This document shows, one piece after another, positions 8,309 to 17,629 of a stretch of DNA of 64,000 bases. The notes beneath the pieces are model-generated. The model was not told the DNA's origin. It worked only from the letters and a program-made list of their open reading frames with translations, and searched no databases. How positions within the stretch are numbered: the stretch's first letter is position 1; each line of letters begins with the position of its first letter. The stretch spans positions 3,607,001 to 3,671,000 of the forward strand of contig JAWNZC010000100.1 in assembly GCA_035771165.1 (NCBI GenBank), given 5' to 3'. The stretch is from Paragorgia papillata. Taxonomy: Eukaryota; Cnidaria; Anthozoa; Scleralcyonacea; Coralliidae. A program made the translations under genes and the position numbers.

Positions 8309-9539
8309 TTATATAACTATATAATGTTGGATGCTTTGTAAATCGTGGTTAATTAGGTTGATTAATCCGTCACCCACAACGAAGATGTTGCATTTCACGT
8401 TCGCTACTGTTGCTCTCTTTTTGATTACCAATAGTACGCCTGATTGTGTGTTAACAACTTTCTGACCAGTAGCGGTTTTCGAGTTGTCGGAGTGAGTCCG
8501 TAGGTCTATACAACTAAAGCGTACTTGCTTTTGTATAATTCTCGCAGTGTCGTAAACTGATCCTCTACTCTCTGACCGAATAAGCGAGTCGTCTCTGGGA
8601 AGAAGTCTCTCAATTGAATACCTTGGCTGTAAACAGAATTTGGTACGCCTTCGATGGTCACCTTAACTGAGTCAATATTCGGGTAGATGTACGTAGTTCT
8701 CACTGTCAGTTCTCCCTGTTGGTTCAGAAAAGGAAAACTATAGCTCTCATACTTTTGCGTGGAATATTTGATGCTTAATCGTCAATGATGATACTCGCCT
8801 TGTCCCATACAGTGCTCTTTAATAGAGTCACATGCCCGTAATTAAAGACAGACTTCGGCCTGTGCTATAGAGAGACACAACTTCATCATATGATGGACTC
8901 TCTATTGTTTCGTACTCAAGTTGCATGTTCTCCAGTATGTAGCCAGCCACAGCTTGTCCACTATGCGCAACCATGATGTCGGATGTTATGGCGAGGGTTA
9001 GGATGTATTCGAAATCGTTGTTCATAGCGTATGGTGCGTGTAGTCCGTGGTCAGCGAGCACCTTTGATATGCATATCTTTTGTTTGGTGCCATGGATAGC
9101 ATACACTAGTGCATCACTTACCTTTGCTGCGTCGCCTGAGTTGGCTGCACTGTCATCTTTTCAAATGAGTTTTCTGAGGTTCTCAACTGCGATTCCATAC
9201 TGTGGCATGTTATTGCGTTAATTAACCTAGTATTTGACTTCAAAAATAAGAACGCTAAATCATGGTCCCTAAACAACCTATCAAAAAATATTGTATCACG
9301 TCTACAAATCAAGTTCGCTGGTGAAACAGTGTATGATAACAACGCAGAGTCCCTGTACGAGGTACTTTCTGGGACGAGGCATATACCTTGTGATAGCTTA
9401 GGTATACGTTAATATATAGTTCCTCGCCTTCTATTGCACTATTCGGATGCATGGTTACTAGGTGTCGTGCATTTCGTTTACCTTTTAGAGAAGTCATATG
9501 GCTCTTTCTGAAGCCTGGAATTAATTGTATTTCTTGCAT
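8309..9539 (-). pseudogene. Polinton major capsid protein (double jelly roll), broken and locally inverted
   Basis: The N-terminus starts at ATG 9539; NSAIEGEELYINVYLS is a capsid-like segment. The second half is clear: KVLADHGLHAPYAMNNDFEY, SGQAVAGYILENMQLEYETI, then TTYIYPNIDSVKVTIEGV and GIQLRDFFPETT, ending at a TAA at 8309-8311. Frame changes occur near 8510, 8700-8830 and 9110-9200. The expected middle segment is on the opposite strand: the plus strand at about 9225-9375 reads FDFKNKNAKSW and RLQIKFAGETVYDN. The family forms the icosahedral shell of Polinton-like virions; this copy cannot make a working protein. Confidence 0.85.
9225..9375 (+). other. Inverted segment inside the capsid gene
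   Basis: About 150 bp read as capsid-protein sequence on the plus strand (FDFKNKNAKSW, FAGETVYDN) while the rest of the gene reads on the minus strand. The segment belongs between the two minus-strand halves, so a local inversion is the simplest explanation. Breakpoints are approximate. Confidence 0.75.
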
Positions 9540-9557
9540 TATAAACTACGGTAGGTT

Positions 9558-10760
9558 TTATTTTCGTCTCCTCTGCTTGTAATAATCGTATGCGAACCAT
9601 GTTGCAGCAAGGGCGAGAACCCATAGATTGCTTGCTAACCAGGATAAAGCTACTGCACCGTATTTGAATAGGGCTACTAATATAGGCTGCCAACGTCGGT
9701 GATAATGGGACCTAAGACTGGACCAAGCCTTTTTGCTAGCTTTTTGAAGGTGTTGTAAACGGATTGTCCAAATGATTTCGTAGAATGGGCACCTTTTTTG
9801 ATAGCATGACGTGCGCCAATTAAAACGGTTGTTATTGAGGAAGCTACAGTTAATCCTAGTGCACTAGCGCCAAGCCAAATATCCTTCATCCATTTTTTTA
9901 AACGTTCCAATCGCGACAGATCATTGATGCTCTCGTTGTTTCTGACCTCCTCCTGAAATATTGATTTAGCCTCTTTTTTTCTGGGCGGTTCACCTTTCTC
10001 TACAATGTAAATTTAATCGGTTTTCAGTTCGGCGATTTCCTGAATGTTTTTGTGTACCTGTTCCTTTCTAGTGCCAGTCTCCCTAATAGATTTCAGTCTG
10101 TATTTATCTGTATTTTAGTATCAGCGTCACCTTTTTGGGTCCAATATTCCTGTGAATTCACGAAGCTCTTTGTCTGATATCAATAAATCTTCAATCTTCT
10201 CAGCACATTCATGTAGACGATTGTGGATAATGTTTACGGAGTCCTTTAGTATCTCATTGCGCAGACTTTCAGGAGGTGATTGTATGTCTATTTGTTCGTC
10301 ACCGCTGCCTTGCCATAAACTATTGTCTTCTAGTTTTCTCCTAAGATTGGTACGTTAACCTTTCACCTGGTTTGGGTGGCTTGTACGTTTTGCTTTTCTC
10401 TCTAATCTTAATTTCGATTCGTTCGGGCATGTGTTCAGTGTACGTTACATATTCGTTTATCACATCTCGGACTACTACTGGGTCTAACTTCGTATCCTCA
10501 GATATTTCTCTAACAGTGTCACCGGTGCTCTTAAAAATTGAATCGGTTAGTTTGTCAAACTCTATTGATTCGGTCGTGTTCTCGTTTAGTTTTTTCACTG
10601 TCCATTCCTGAGTGTTGACCTCTCTAACGTCTACACCATTATAGACAAGAGTAGTGGTCTAGCTTGTTTCACGGCGCCTCCTCTTGCGAAGTGAGTGTTT
10701 TTCAGTATGCTAAGACCATCCTTGTTATTTAGTAGAGGTCGGGAGCTTGAGCCAACAGAG
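9558..10760 (-). pseudogene. Polinton coiled-coil / membrane-anchored structural-type protein
   Basis: A chain of minus-strand frames reads as one gene. It begins near 10760 (HFARGGAVKQ), passes TLVYNGVDVREVNTQEW and KKLNENTTESIEFDKL, then a long acidic helical region (EILKDSVNIIHNRL, ECAEKIEDLLISD). It ends with a hydrophobic part (KDIWLGASALGLTVASSITT and VALSWLASNLWVLALAATWF) before RRRK and a stop at 9558-9560. Frameshifts lie near 10650, 10345, 10110 and 9690, with a stop near 10015. The layout (coiled coil followed by C-terminal hydrophobic segments) fits a minor virion or penton-associated protein, but I cannot name the family. Position between capsid and integrase genes supports membership of the Polinton block. 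Confidence 0.6.
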
Positions 10761-10783
10761 AAGGCTAGAAGGGATCTCAGGAA

Positions 10784-11152
10784 TTAACGCTTTTTGGAAC
10801 GTTTTTCCTCTGAAAGCCTTTTGTCGAAATAACCTTGGTTGTTGACGAGTTTGTTAATATAGATATTTAAGTTGTCCCTTTTATCATTTTCTGTAAATGA
10901 AGTTTCAGCTTCTTTACGCCTGTCCCTTTCAAGTTCAATATTCTCATGTGCATTATTAAAGTTTCTGTACTTTACCCTAACTTCTTCAGGCGTTTCATCT
11001 TTATCTCCGAACTGTTTATATAGACGGTCTTTTTCTATAGAAATATTCTTGAAATTATCATTTAATTGTTCATTACTGAAATTCTCTAGTTTGTCAATTT
11101 CAAAATTTTCCATTTCAAAGTCGTCAAAGCTTCCTTCTGCCATTGTATACAC
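10784..11152 (-). CDS. Polinton small acidic helical protein, 122 aa
   Basis: Intact minus-strand ORF from an ATG at 11152 (a second ATG, MAEGSFDDFEMENF, is three codons in and may be the true start). The protein is charged, with heptad-like stretches (FEIDKLENFSNEQLNDNFKN; NAHENIELERDRRKEAETSF) suggesting coiled coil. It lies directly downstream of the integrase gene on the same strand. Small proteins of this kind occur in Polintons near the integrase, but I do not recognise a defined family. Confidence 0.55.
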   Translation of the reverse strand: MYTMAEGSFDDFEMENFEIDKLENFSNEQLNDNFKNISIEKDRLYKQFGDKDETPEEVRVKYRNFNNAHENIELERDRRKEAETSFTENDKRDNLNIYINKLVNNQGYFDKRLSEEKRSKKR

Positions 11153-11170
11153 TAACCGAGATTTTGTATG

Positions 11171-12004
11171 TCACTGGAATCCAACTGTTATGCTTATACT
11201 GTCATAGCCTAACCACTTCACCAGCACCATCTTTTTACCTCTCATCTTCTTTCGCTTGACTATTTTTTCCACACGGTATACGTCGTCCTTTTTGTCCACA
11301 GCTGATAGCTCCTCTTCGTAGAATTTACCAATAATAGGCTCGTTGTCCAGATCAGATATCTCGTACACATTAGGGTCACCGCGTATGACTTCCGTTACTT
11401 TAAACAGTTCCTCAGTGAAGTTAGCCTCATATCCTTTCGTGAATGTGCTTTTGTACTTTGAAATCCTAACAGTGTCACCAACTTTGAATTTAGGCAGTGG
11501 GTACTCTCCAAAATGGTGACCAAATAATGTATCCCATACTTCACTTTCATTTTTCTTGTTTACACTAGCTGGTTTCATAAGGATAGTACTGCGTTTGGTA
11601 TTACTGTAGTTACTCGCAAGCTCATCCAGGACGTCAATCCATTTGTATGTACCCTTACTGTAGAAGTACTTCCACATAGACGTCTTGAGTGTTCTGTTAA
11701 ACCGCTCTACAACAGCCTTCTTATCAGAGTTTGTGCTAATGTATTTGACGCCATGTTTCTCGAGTAGCGTTTTGACACGAACGTTGTAGAACTCCTTTCC
11801 ATCGTCAAATTGTGCTAACTTTGGATAAGCATCAAATCGGTACTTGAACTGTTTCAGAAGCTCTTCTACAGCTTTGGTCATGTTGCCAGAACGAGATGGT
11901 TCCCATGGTTCCCGAACGAGATCCCGATGCATCGATGAAGAAGAAGAGTCAGCATAACTAGACGCTGGATGGCCAAGTTGCTCTTTGACAAAGGATACGT
12001 CCAT
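11171..12004 (-). pseudogene. Polinton retroviral-type integrase with chromodomain
   Basis: The minus-strand frame shows the second and third catalytic positions of the DDE core, FDDGKEFYN and VVERFNRTLK, then KYFYSKGTYKWIDVLDELAS and the C-terminal DNA-binding domain (FKVGDTVRISKYKSTFTKGY). A chromodomain begins DDVYRVEKIVKRK and reaches LVKWLGYD before a frameshift; its last strand, HNSWIP, continues in another frame down to about 11160. The N-terminal zinc-binding domain and first catalytic Asp are absent; the frame starts in Ser-rich sequence that looks unrelated, so the 5' part is lost or rearranged. The enzyme normally inserts the linear Polinton, and the chromodomain may direct it to modified chromatin. 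Confidence 0.9.
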
Positions 12005-12239
12005 AGAAACTATAGAAGTAGGGTCGTATATGAGTTCCTAAAAATAGCGAATATACTCAGAAGCGTCTGTAAATTGCATAATATCAGTTGTTACGACTTT
12101 TACGTTATCCGTCTGGCATCAAGACTTAGGATACCGCTGCTTAAACAACCAAATGACATGCTGGGCAGGAGGAAGCAGTTAGAAGACAGACTGTATGTTA
12201 CAGTGCAGTATAGGGAGCACGGATGGCGTGTGCTGTTAG
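12005..12239. other. Spacer upstream of the SINE
   Basis: Sequence between the integrase remnant and the 5S-derived SINE. The plus-strand frame crossing it has no recognisable motif. It may hold rearranged integrase or promoter sequence. Confidence 0.3.
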
Positions 12240-12625
12240 GGCGCTGCCTCTCACCAATAGTTAAGCCCGGTTAGACGGGGTTAGTACTTGGATGGGTGAC
12301 CGTCTGGGAACAGCCCCGTTCTCGTGCTTGGGACTCATGTGAGTAGAGTTTAGTTGATCTCTCCTGTGCTCCGAGGGTTTTTCGCCGGGTTACCCGGTTT
12401 CCCCCCCTCAGTACAATCAACACCTAGGGCTTAGCTGGGATCCGTGCATGGTCTGAACTGTGTCGTATGGATGCTGCTTACAGCGCCTTTGATATGCCTC
12501 GACACGGCCACATTGAAGGATCCTTAGGAGTACTTTGGTTGTAAAGATACCCGTTTGATGTATGGGCGCATGTGAACATATTTGAATGAAGCACGCGCGC
12601 TATAAGAATTAAATATTATTATTAG
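12240..12625 (+). mobile_element. 5S rRNA-derived SINE (SINE3-type)
   Basis: The segment 12259-12331 closely resembles the 3' half of 5S rRNA, including the RNA polymerase III internal control region: AGTTAAGC (box A) and TTGGATGGGTGACC (box C), followed by GTCTGGGAACA. It is followed by about 280 bp of non-5S body containing CGGGTTACCCGGTTTCCCCC and then an A/T-rich tail ending TATTATTATTAG. A 5S head plus unrelated body and simple tail is the SINE3 plan, so this is a retroposon and not a 5S gene. A conserved central SINE domain is possible but not proven. Clear target duplications were not found. Confidence 0.75.
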
Positions 12626-12785
12626 TAGTATACCCTACACTAAAATGGGATTGTGATCATCTATCTGGTACCGATAAAATGTAACAATCTATGGCTAAAG
12701 CGTAATGAATAATACTTTTCCAACCATTATTATGGCCCTTATCTATTTGTAAAAATATATAGGAGCATTCTTTTAGAGCACTATC

Positions 12786-13706
12786 ATGTCTTTAACCATA
12801 AACAGGCTGAAGGCGGTCTCACGTTGGATACAGTACATGAGTAGAAATGCGAGCTCAAATCTGGAGACCAGTACAAAAAATCAATCTGAGCGGCCAGGAA
12901 CAAAAACCGCGTATAGCGGAGACAAAAATATAGTCTATAGTAAGTATATGAAGAGTGATCATAACGATTTAGTCTATAAATTATTGTCAGGTCTATCCGA
13001 CAGGGAATTACGGCAATTAGTTAAGCTGCGTGAAGGTATCAAAAAGCAGGTTGGGTCAATACCTTCATTACGTGAAACCAAACGCTTTGAGAAGGTGTTT
13101 GGCGACATTAATAAAGACAATGGTATGTTGAGCAAACAGAGTATAATGAGAGAGAATCTAAGTACAATAGCATTATCCGAAAAATAAAAACGCCACAGTT
13201 GAAAGCAGCGCTACGTGTTAAGCCAACTCTACTTACCCACGCTCCGAGAGGCTATACAAAGTCATACCAGTTTAGCCTAATAATCCAAACCAACCTTAGT
13301 TATAAAACCGCTTATTTTAACAGTAAAACTAAGACCGTGATAAACGGATCAGATATTTAGGACAGTGTAACGCAGACAGGAAATGAAACACTACAAAGAG
13401 TTGGTCAATGGATCTCAGAAGGAAGTGGCTGGGTCATTGACGAAATTAATTAGCAATATGTGAATATATCTATTTACAAACCATCAAAAGGGTCATCGTA
13501 TACCCCATTGCCTGCAGAACTAAGCAACCTGCGAAAAGGCATGATCAACATCAAGAACAAAGACGATGAGTGCTTCAGATGGTGTCACATTAGGCATATC
13601 AACCCTATAAAGACATACATTCCAAGCGTATAAGTAAAAGCGATAAGGCCTACCTCAGTAAGCTAGACTTCTCCGGCATAGAATTTCCTGTCAGCCAAAA
13701 GAGATA
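12786..13706 (+). pseudogene. Protein-primed DNA polymerase B, N-terminal part
   Basis: ATG 12786 opens 133 codons of charged sequence, stopping at 13187. A one-base shift continues immediately: KAALRVKPTLLTHAPRGYTK, then TAYFNSKTKTVING, WISEGSGWVIDE, KPSKGSSYTPLPAELSN and CFRWCHIRHINP. These are typical of the region before the exonuclease domain of Polinton pPolB. Stops occur near 13358 and 13450, and a frame change near 13630. Coding is cut at 13706 by the 3.9-kb TIR element and resumes at 17630. The N-terminal region is where protein-primed polymerases usually carry the priming (terminal-protein) function; that is family knowledge, not seen here. Confidence 0.8.
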
Positions 13707-13848
13707 CCGTAAACCTCCGAATATAAGCCCCTCGAATATAAGCCCCCCATGTATAAGCCCACCAATTTACTAACACTCTCATCATTCCGAATATAAGCCC
13801 ACCCGTATATAAGCCCACTCGTATATAAGCCCACCCGTATATTTAACA

Positions 13849-13950
13849 GTTATACCATGAGTTCGAGTTGTATACGAGCTCATAGCCAAGGAGGCGCTTC
13901 GCCGAGTTGGCTATTAGTTCGTATACAACGACAGCGAATGGTATAACTGT
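13849..13950. repeat. Imperfect hairpin inside the TIR element
   Basis: GTTATACCAT, GTTGTATACGA and ATAGCCAA on the left arm pair with TTGGCTAT, TTCGTATACAAC and ATGGTATAAC on the right. The loop contains GGAGGCGCTTCGCCGA. Confidence 0.75.
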
Positions 13951-14761
13951 TTTATTATATAGCCAAGCACCGTACAAGAGACAAAATGTACAAGAGACAA
14001 AATTACAGCGAAATGTTTGAAACAACAAACTTCCGGCATAGGCAACTAACACTTCGCCATGCGTAATGATGCATTCACATAGAGTTTCTCGCTGAGCTGT
14101 TCGGTAAACAGCTTCGAAATGTTGTATAAATGTTGCTCGAGAGGCAAAAAATGTGTTAAGCAGGTCAACAAAAAAGATTAAAAGGTACCTTTATGAAGTC
14201 AAAAGGTGGGTCAGTTGTTTATATTAAAAAAGGTTTTGATTTCATGCAAAAATGAAACTGAAACACCTTCTGCATTGAAACTAAATTACTTAGTTGGTTG
14301 TTTCCGAAAAAGAACATGCTTTTTACTACTCCAAATGCTTATCTAAATAAAAAAAAGTCCCTTACTGGTGATCTCCTACGAAATGTGTGTTGTAAGCTTG
14401 ATTTTAACCTCGAGTTTCTTTGTTTGACAACAAATTAATATCAACCCGTTAATTTAGTTAATTTAGTCGGGTTTTTGAAGTAAAAAGACGTAATTTTTAG
14501 GTGAATTTTACCACTTAACATGCTAAATTGTGTATTTGTTAATGTATTTTTACACAATGTTGTTTTTTTATACATTGGTTTGAGGGTGTTGATGTTTTTC
14601 TGTATAAAAATCCGTCAATTTCAACTCTTTTCGGCAGTTTAAAAAAACATGCCGCCATCTTGTTTTTCCTCTACTAGCAGGGTATGAGCTGATAGCCTAG
14701 TAGTAGGGAACCAATCAGATTACGCGAAAGCTCATATCCGATAGCATGCTATACAATAAAA

Positions 14762-15145
14762 GTGGATATTACACGGCGGCGAGAAGATATGGATGTTATG
14801 TTCGAGTGGCAAGGACAATATAAAGTCCATATCTTTGAGCAACCATGTAATGTTCTATTTATTATATATATGGACAATGAAATTATACGTGGAAGTGATG
14901 TTAATAAACTGGGTTTAATGCAAAAACTTCTGAACCGCTTGACCTAAAACTTTTAGACAATACAAATGAAAAATACAACAACTTCTTCGAATACGTCATT
15001 TTACGTGAAAAAAATGAATTAAGAGAAGTTACTGGCTCAAATTTACTTGATTCGAAACTTGCAACAAAAGGCGTAAATTTTGACTTGCCGATATGTCACT
15101 CGCGGGCGTTACATACGAGAAATACGCCACTCGGTTCCCGGATGT
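14762..15145 (+). pseudogene. Coding-like fragment with 3' UTR signals, family unknown
   Basis: One frame (14762-14946) reads MDITRRREDMDVMFEWQGQY and reaches DNEIIRGSDVNK. A shifted frame then stays open for about 70 codons without an ATG (DLKLLDNTNEKYNNFFEYV, ILREKNELREVTGSNLLD, LATKGVNFDLPICH) and stops at TAG near 15145. Polyadenylation-like AATAAA motifs follow around 15250. This looks like a damaged terminal exon, perhaps of the TIR element's own gene or a captured host gene. No domain is recognised. Confidence 0.35.
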
Positions 15146-15747
15146 AGTGAAATATGGATTATACGAGTTTTTAGTTGCTAGTACGATACTCTTCTCCATA
15201 TAATAAAGTATCTTATGCTTGTTTATATGTTAACCTTGTGTTATATTGAAATAAAGTCAATAAATGTTTAATATTACTAGGTTACCTAAATGGTATGTGA
15301 ATGCTGCCTTTGGTAATGTGGCAGAGTTGTGGGTTTTCTGACATGTGGGGGGAGAAGGCTTGGTGGTTGCGTGTTTCTGACTTTCTGTATGCATTTTAAA
15401 CACAAGAAAGATAAATTCAAGAAGTAAAAACAATATTTTTATTGTGTATTTTTTAAAGCAATAGAATGCAACTGTAAAAATATGTTGAATATAAATGTAG
15501 AGCTAATATTTCTTCTTAAAATAAACATACACGTCTTCGCACATCAGATTCAGATTAAACAATTGTTTAATAAATGACTGACTCATTGAGAACTATGTAG
15601 ACTAAATTTTACGGCTTGTCTTTAGGATATCTTGGTAGCGTTTGCAGGGGCGGATCCAGGAATTTTCATACGTTAGTCAAAATTTTAGTTGTCAAACCTC
15701 AGGGGGGAAAATTTTTTGGGGGGGTTGTATGATTCATCATAATAACG

Positions 15748-15771
15748 CCCCCCCCCCCCCCCCCCCCCCCC
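15748..15771. repeat. Poly-C tract
   Basis: About two dozen consecutive C residues within the left part of the nested hAT, preceded by a G-rich run near 15700-15725. Confidence 0.9.
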
Positions 15772-16289
15772 AACATGATCGTATTACACCACACCATGCT
15801 GTCCGCTCAATTGATAGCCTAACATTAGCAACAACATAGACTATAAAATACAATGCCACATATTTAGTTCGGTGAAAAAATATGCCCATCAGTTAAAGCA
15901 TTTTCTCCTGCAAAGCCAAAGGCAATTTTGGCAGCCTGGCAGGTTATGATCGTATTACACCAGACCGTGCTGTCGGTCTATTGATAGCCTAACAAAATAG
16001 ACTAAATACAAATATACAATGCCACTTATTTTGTTCGGTCACTTCGGTGAATAAATATATAGAATAATCGATACCTAAGTCGAAATCTTTAGCTGATATT
16101 AATTGATATAATGCTGCTTTTATAATGCATTTATAGGATTTAGATATTAATAACCTTTTGACCGCAAAAATATGCTAATTTGGGTAAATTCCATGGAGAT
16201 TATCATATACAAGCCTAAATATTAAAATCGGCGCACAGCTTGTTCTGTTATATAATAGACATTCTAAAACAAGACAAAATATGTTTAAT

Positions 16290-16532
16290 TTACCTTATAG
16301 CAGTACAGGACTTGTTCTTTTGATCTCGAACACACTTCGGGATTAAAGTCTCGGCAGCAAAATTTCTACTGAGGCAGAAGTTCGTGCTGTTTATGGCACT
16401 CAAAAGCTCTTCAACAGAACTCTTCGGCGAAGCGTCGATTCGCTTCATCAGATCAGCATAAATTTCTTGTAGACATTTTTGATCGTTCCCCGCAAACGCA
16501 GACTGAACAGTATCGTAAATACTACAAGACAT
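16290..16532 (-). pseudogene. Exon-like frame in the nested hAT
   Basis: An 80-codon minus-strand frame starts MSCSIYDTVQSAFAGNDQKC and includes IYADLMKRIDASPKSSVEEL. It ends next to AAG followed by GTAAAT, a plausible splice donor, so it may be a first exon whose continuation has been lost. The residues resemble no zinc finger or transposase core that I know. Confidence 0.3.
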
Positions 16533-17629
16533 TGCTGTTTAAATTCTTTCTACTCTAACGTGGGACTTCGAATTGAACCTAGTGGCCAAGCAGCGATCAG
16601 AAAGGCTGGATTCGTCAGCCCTCGAGTGTATACAGCAAGATCATATCCCACGCTGCGAATCGGTCAAGATCGGTCAAAAAATGTGACCAATAAGAATACG
16701 AATATTTTTTTAATTAGCCAATCAGATAGCTTGTATACGAGCCCCTGATTCCTAAATCGGTCAGAACTCCCCACAGATCGGTCAAAATTGCTGATCTCCA
16801 TGGAGATGAGCATATTGACCAATCAGATGGCTAGAATCTGACTCAGATCGGTCAAAACTCACGCGTAAGTCCGCTGTTCGTTGACTTGATAATATTACTT
16901 TACAGAAACTCAGCCGCAGCATGAAATTTGATAACTGGACTACAATGGTGCCGCTGCTTGAAATTTGAAAATAGATAACTCATCATAACTGGACTATCAT
17001 TCGAATTTTAATTAATTAACTATTTAACTCCGCAATTTTTACGTTAGTCGCGTGACTGGTTTGACGACCCCTAGATCCGCCCCTGAGCGTTTGGGTAAAG
17101 GTCTATAGAGGCTATTATTAATTGAAAAGATGCATACGCACCCGCTCCTCAGTATTGGCCATTTGACAGTTCAAATGTCTGTTGTAATGAAACAAAATTG
17201 CAATTGACTAATGACATTTGTTTAATCTTGCAGATGACTAAAGACATTTGTCTAATTTTACATGAAATTCACAATTAGCATACTGCATACATACCTGTAA
17301 ACCTGTTCGCTCGACAGTCCAAACGAAAAGAAAGCATGTACTTCGCGCGTTGTATTCTGGTTAGTTGTTTTCGCACTGCATTTTGGGTCTATAGCAATTA
17401 GACCACAATGCAATGCGCCAATGAAAGATTTGAAAAAAGCCCCACTACATTATTTAGGTTTGCTGCCTTGCTCGCTCGCTTCAGGCTCGCTCGCTGCGGC
17501 AGCAACTAACACAAAATCTTGTCCGTATATAAGCTCCCATCGTATATAAGCCCCCCCCCCCTGTATAAGCCCACCAAAACGTGCTTACGAACGATTATAA
17601 GCCCAGGGCTTATATTCGGAGGTTTACGG

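Larger units (their letters stand above)
15645..17085. mobile_element. Nested non-autonomous hAT transposon
   Basis: A perfect 8-bp duplication, AGCGTTTG, flanks the element at 15637-15644 and 17086-17093. Ends are inverted: CAGGGGCGGATCCAG on the left and CTAGATCCGCCCCTG on the right. Length is 1441 bp. AGATCGGTCAAAA-type motifs recur at least five times between about 16660 and 16860 and may be transposase-binding repeats. No transposase domain was found; an exon-like frame is present at 16290-16532. Confidence 0.92.
13707..17629. mobile_element. 3.9-kb TIR element inserted in the polymerase gene
   Basis: The ends are perfect inverted repeats: CCGTAAACCTCCGAATATAA on the left and its reverse complement on the right. 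The interrupted polymerase reads through if the element is removed (GAGATA joined to CCACAAG). The duplication is TA if the repeat starts CCGT, or TAC if it starts CGT, so Tc1/mariner-like and 3-bp-duplicating superfamilies both remain possible. Subterminal regions hold repeated TATAAGCCC motifs (six or more on the left, several on the right). A hAT is nested at 15645-17085; without it the element is about 2.47 kb. No transposase was recognised. Confidence 0.85.

Noticed and set aside
12005..12239. First catalytic part of the Polinton integrase on the plus strand
   Set aside because: No integrase motif could be read on either strand.
12259..12331. True 5S rRNA gene
   Set aside because: Only the 3' half resembles 5S, the internal stem is altered, and a non-5S body with an AT tail follows; SINE is the better reading.
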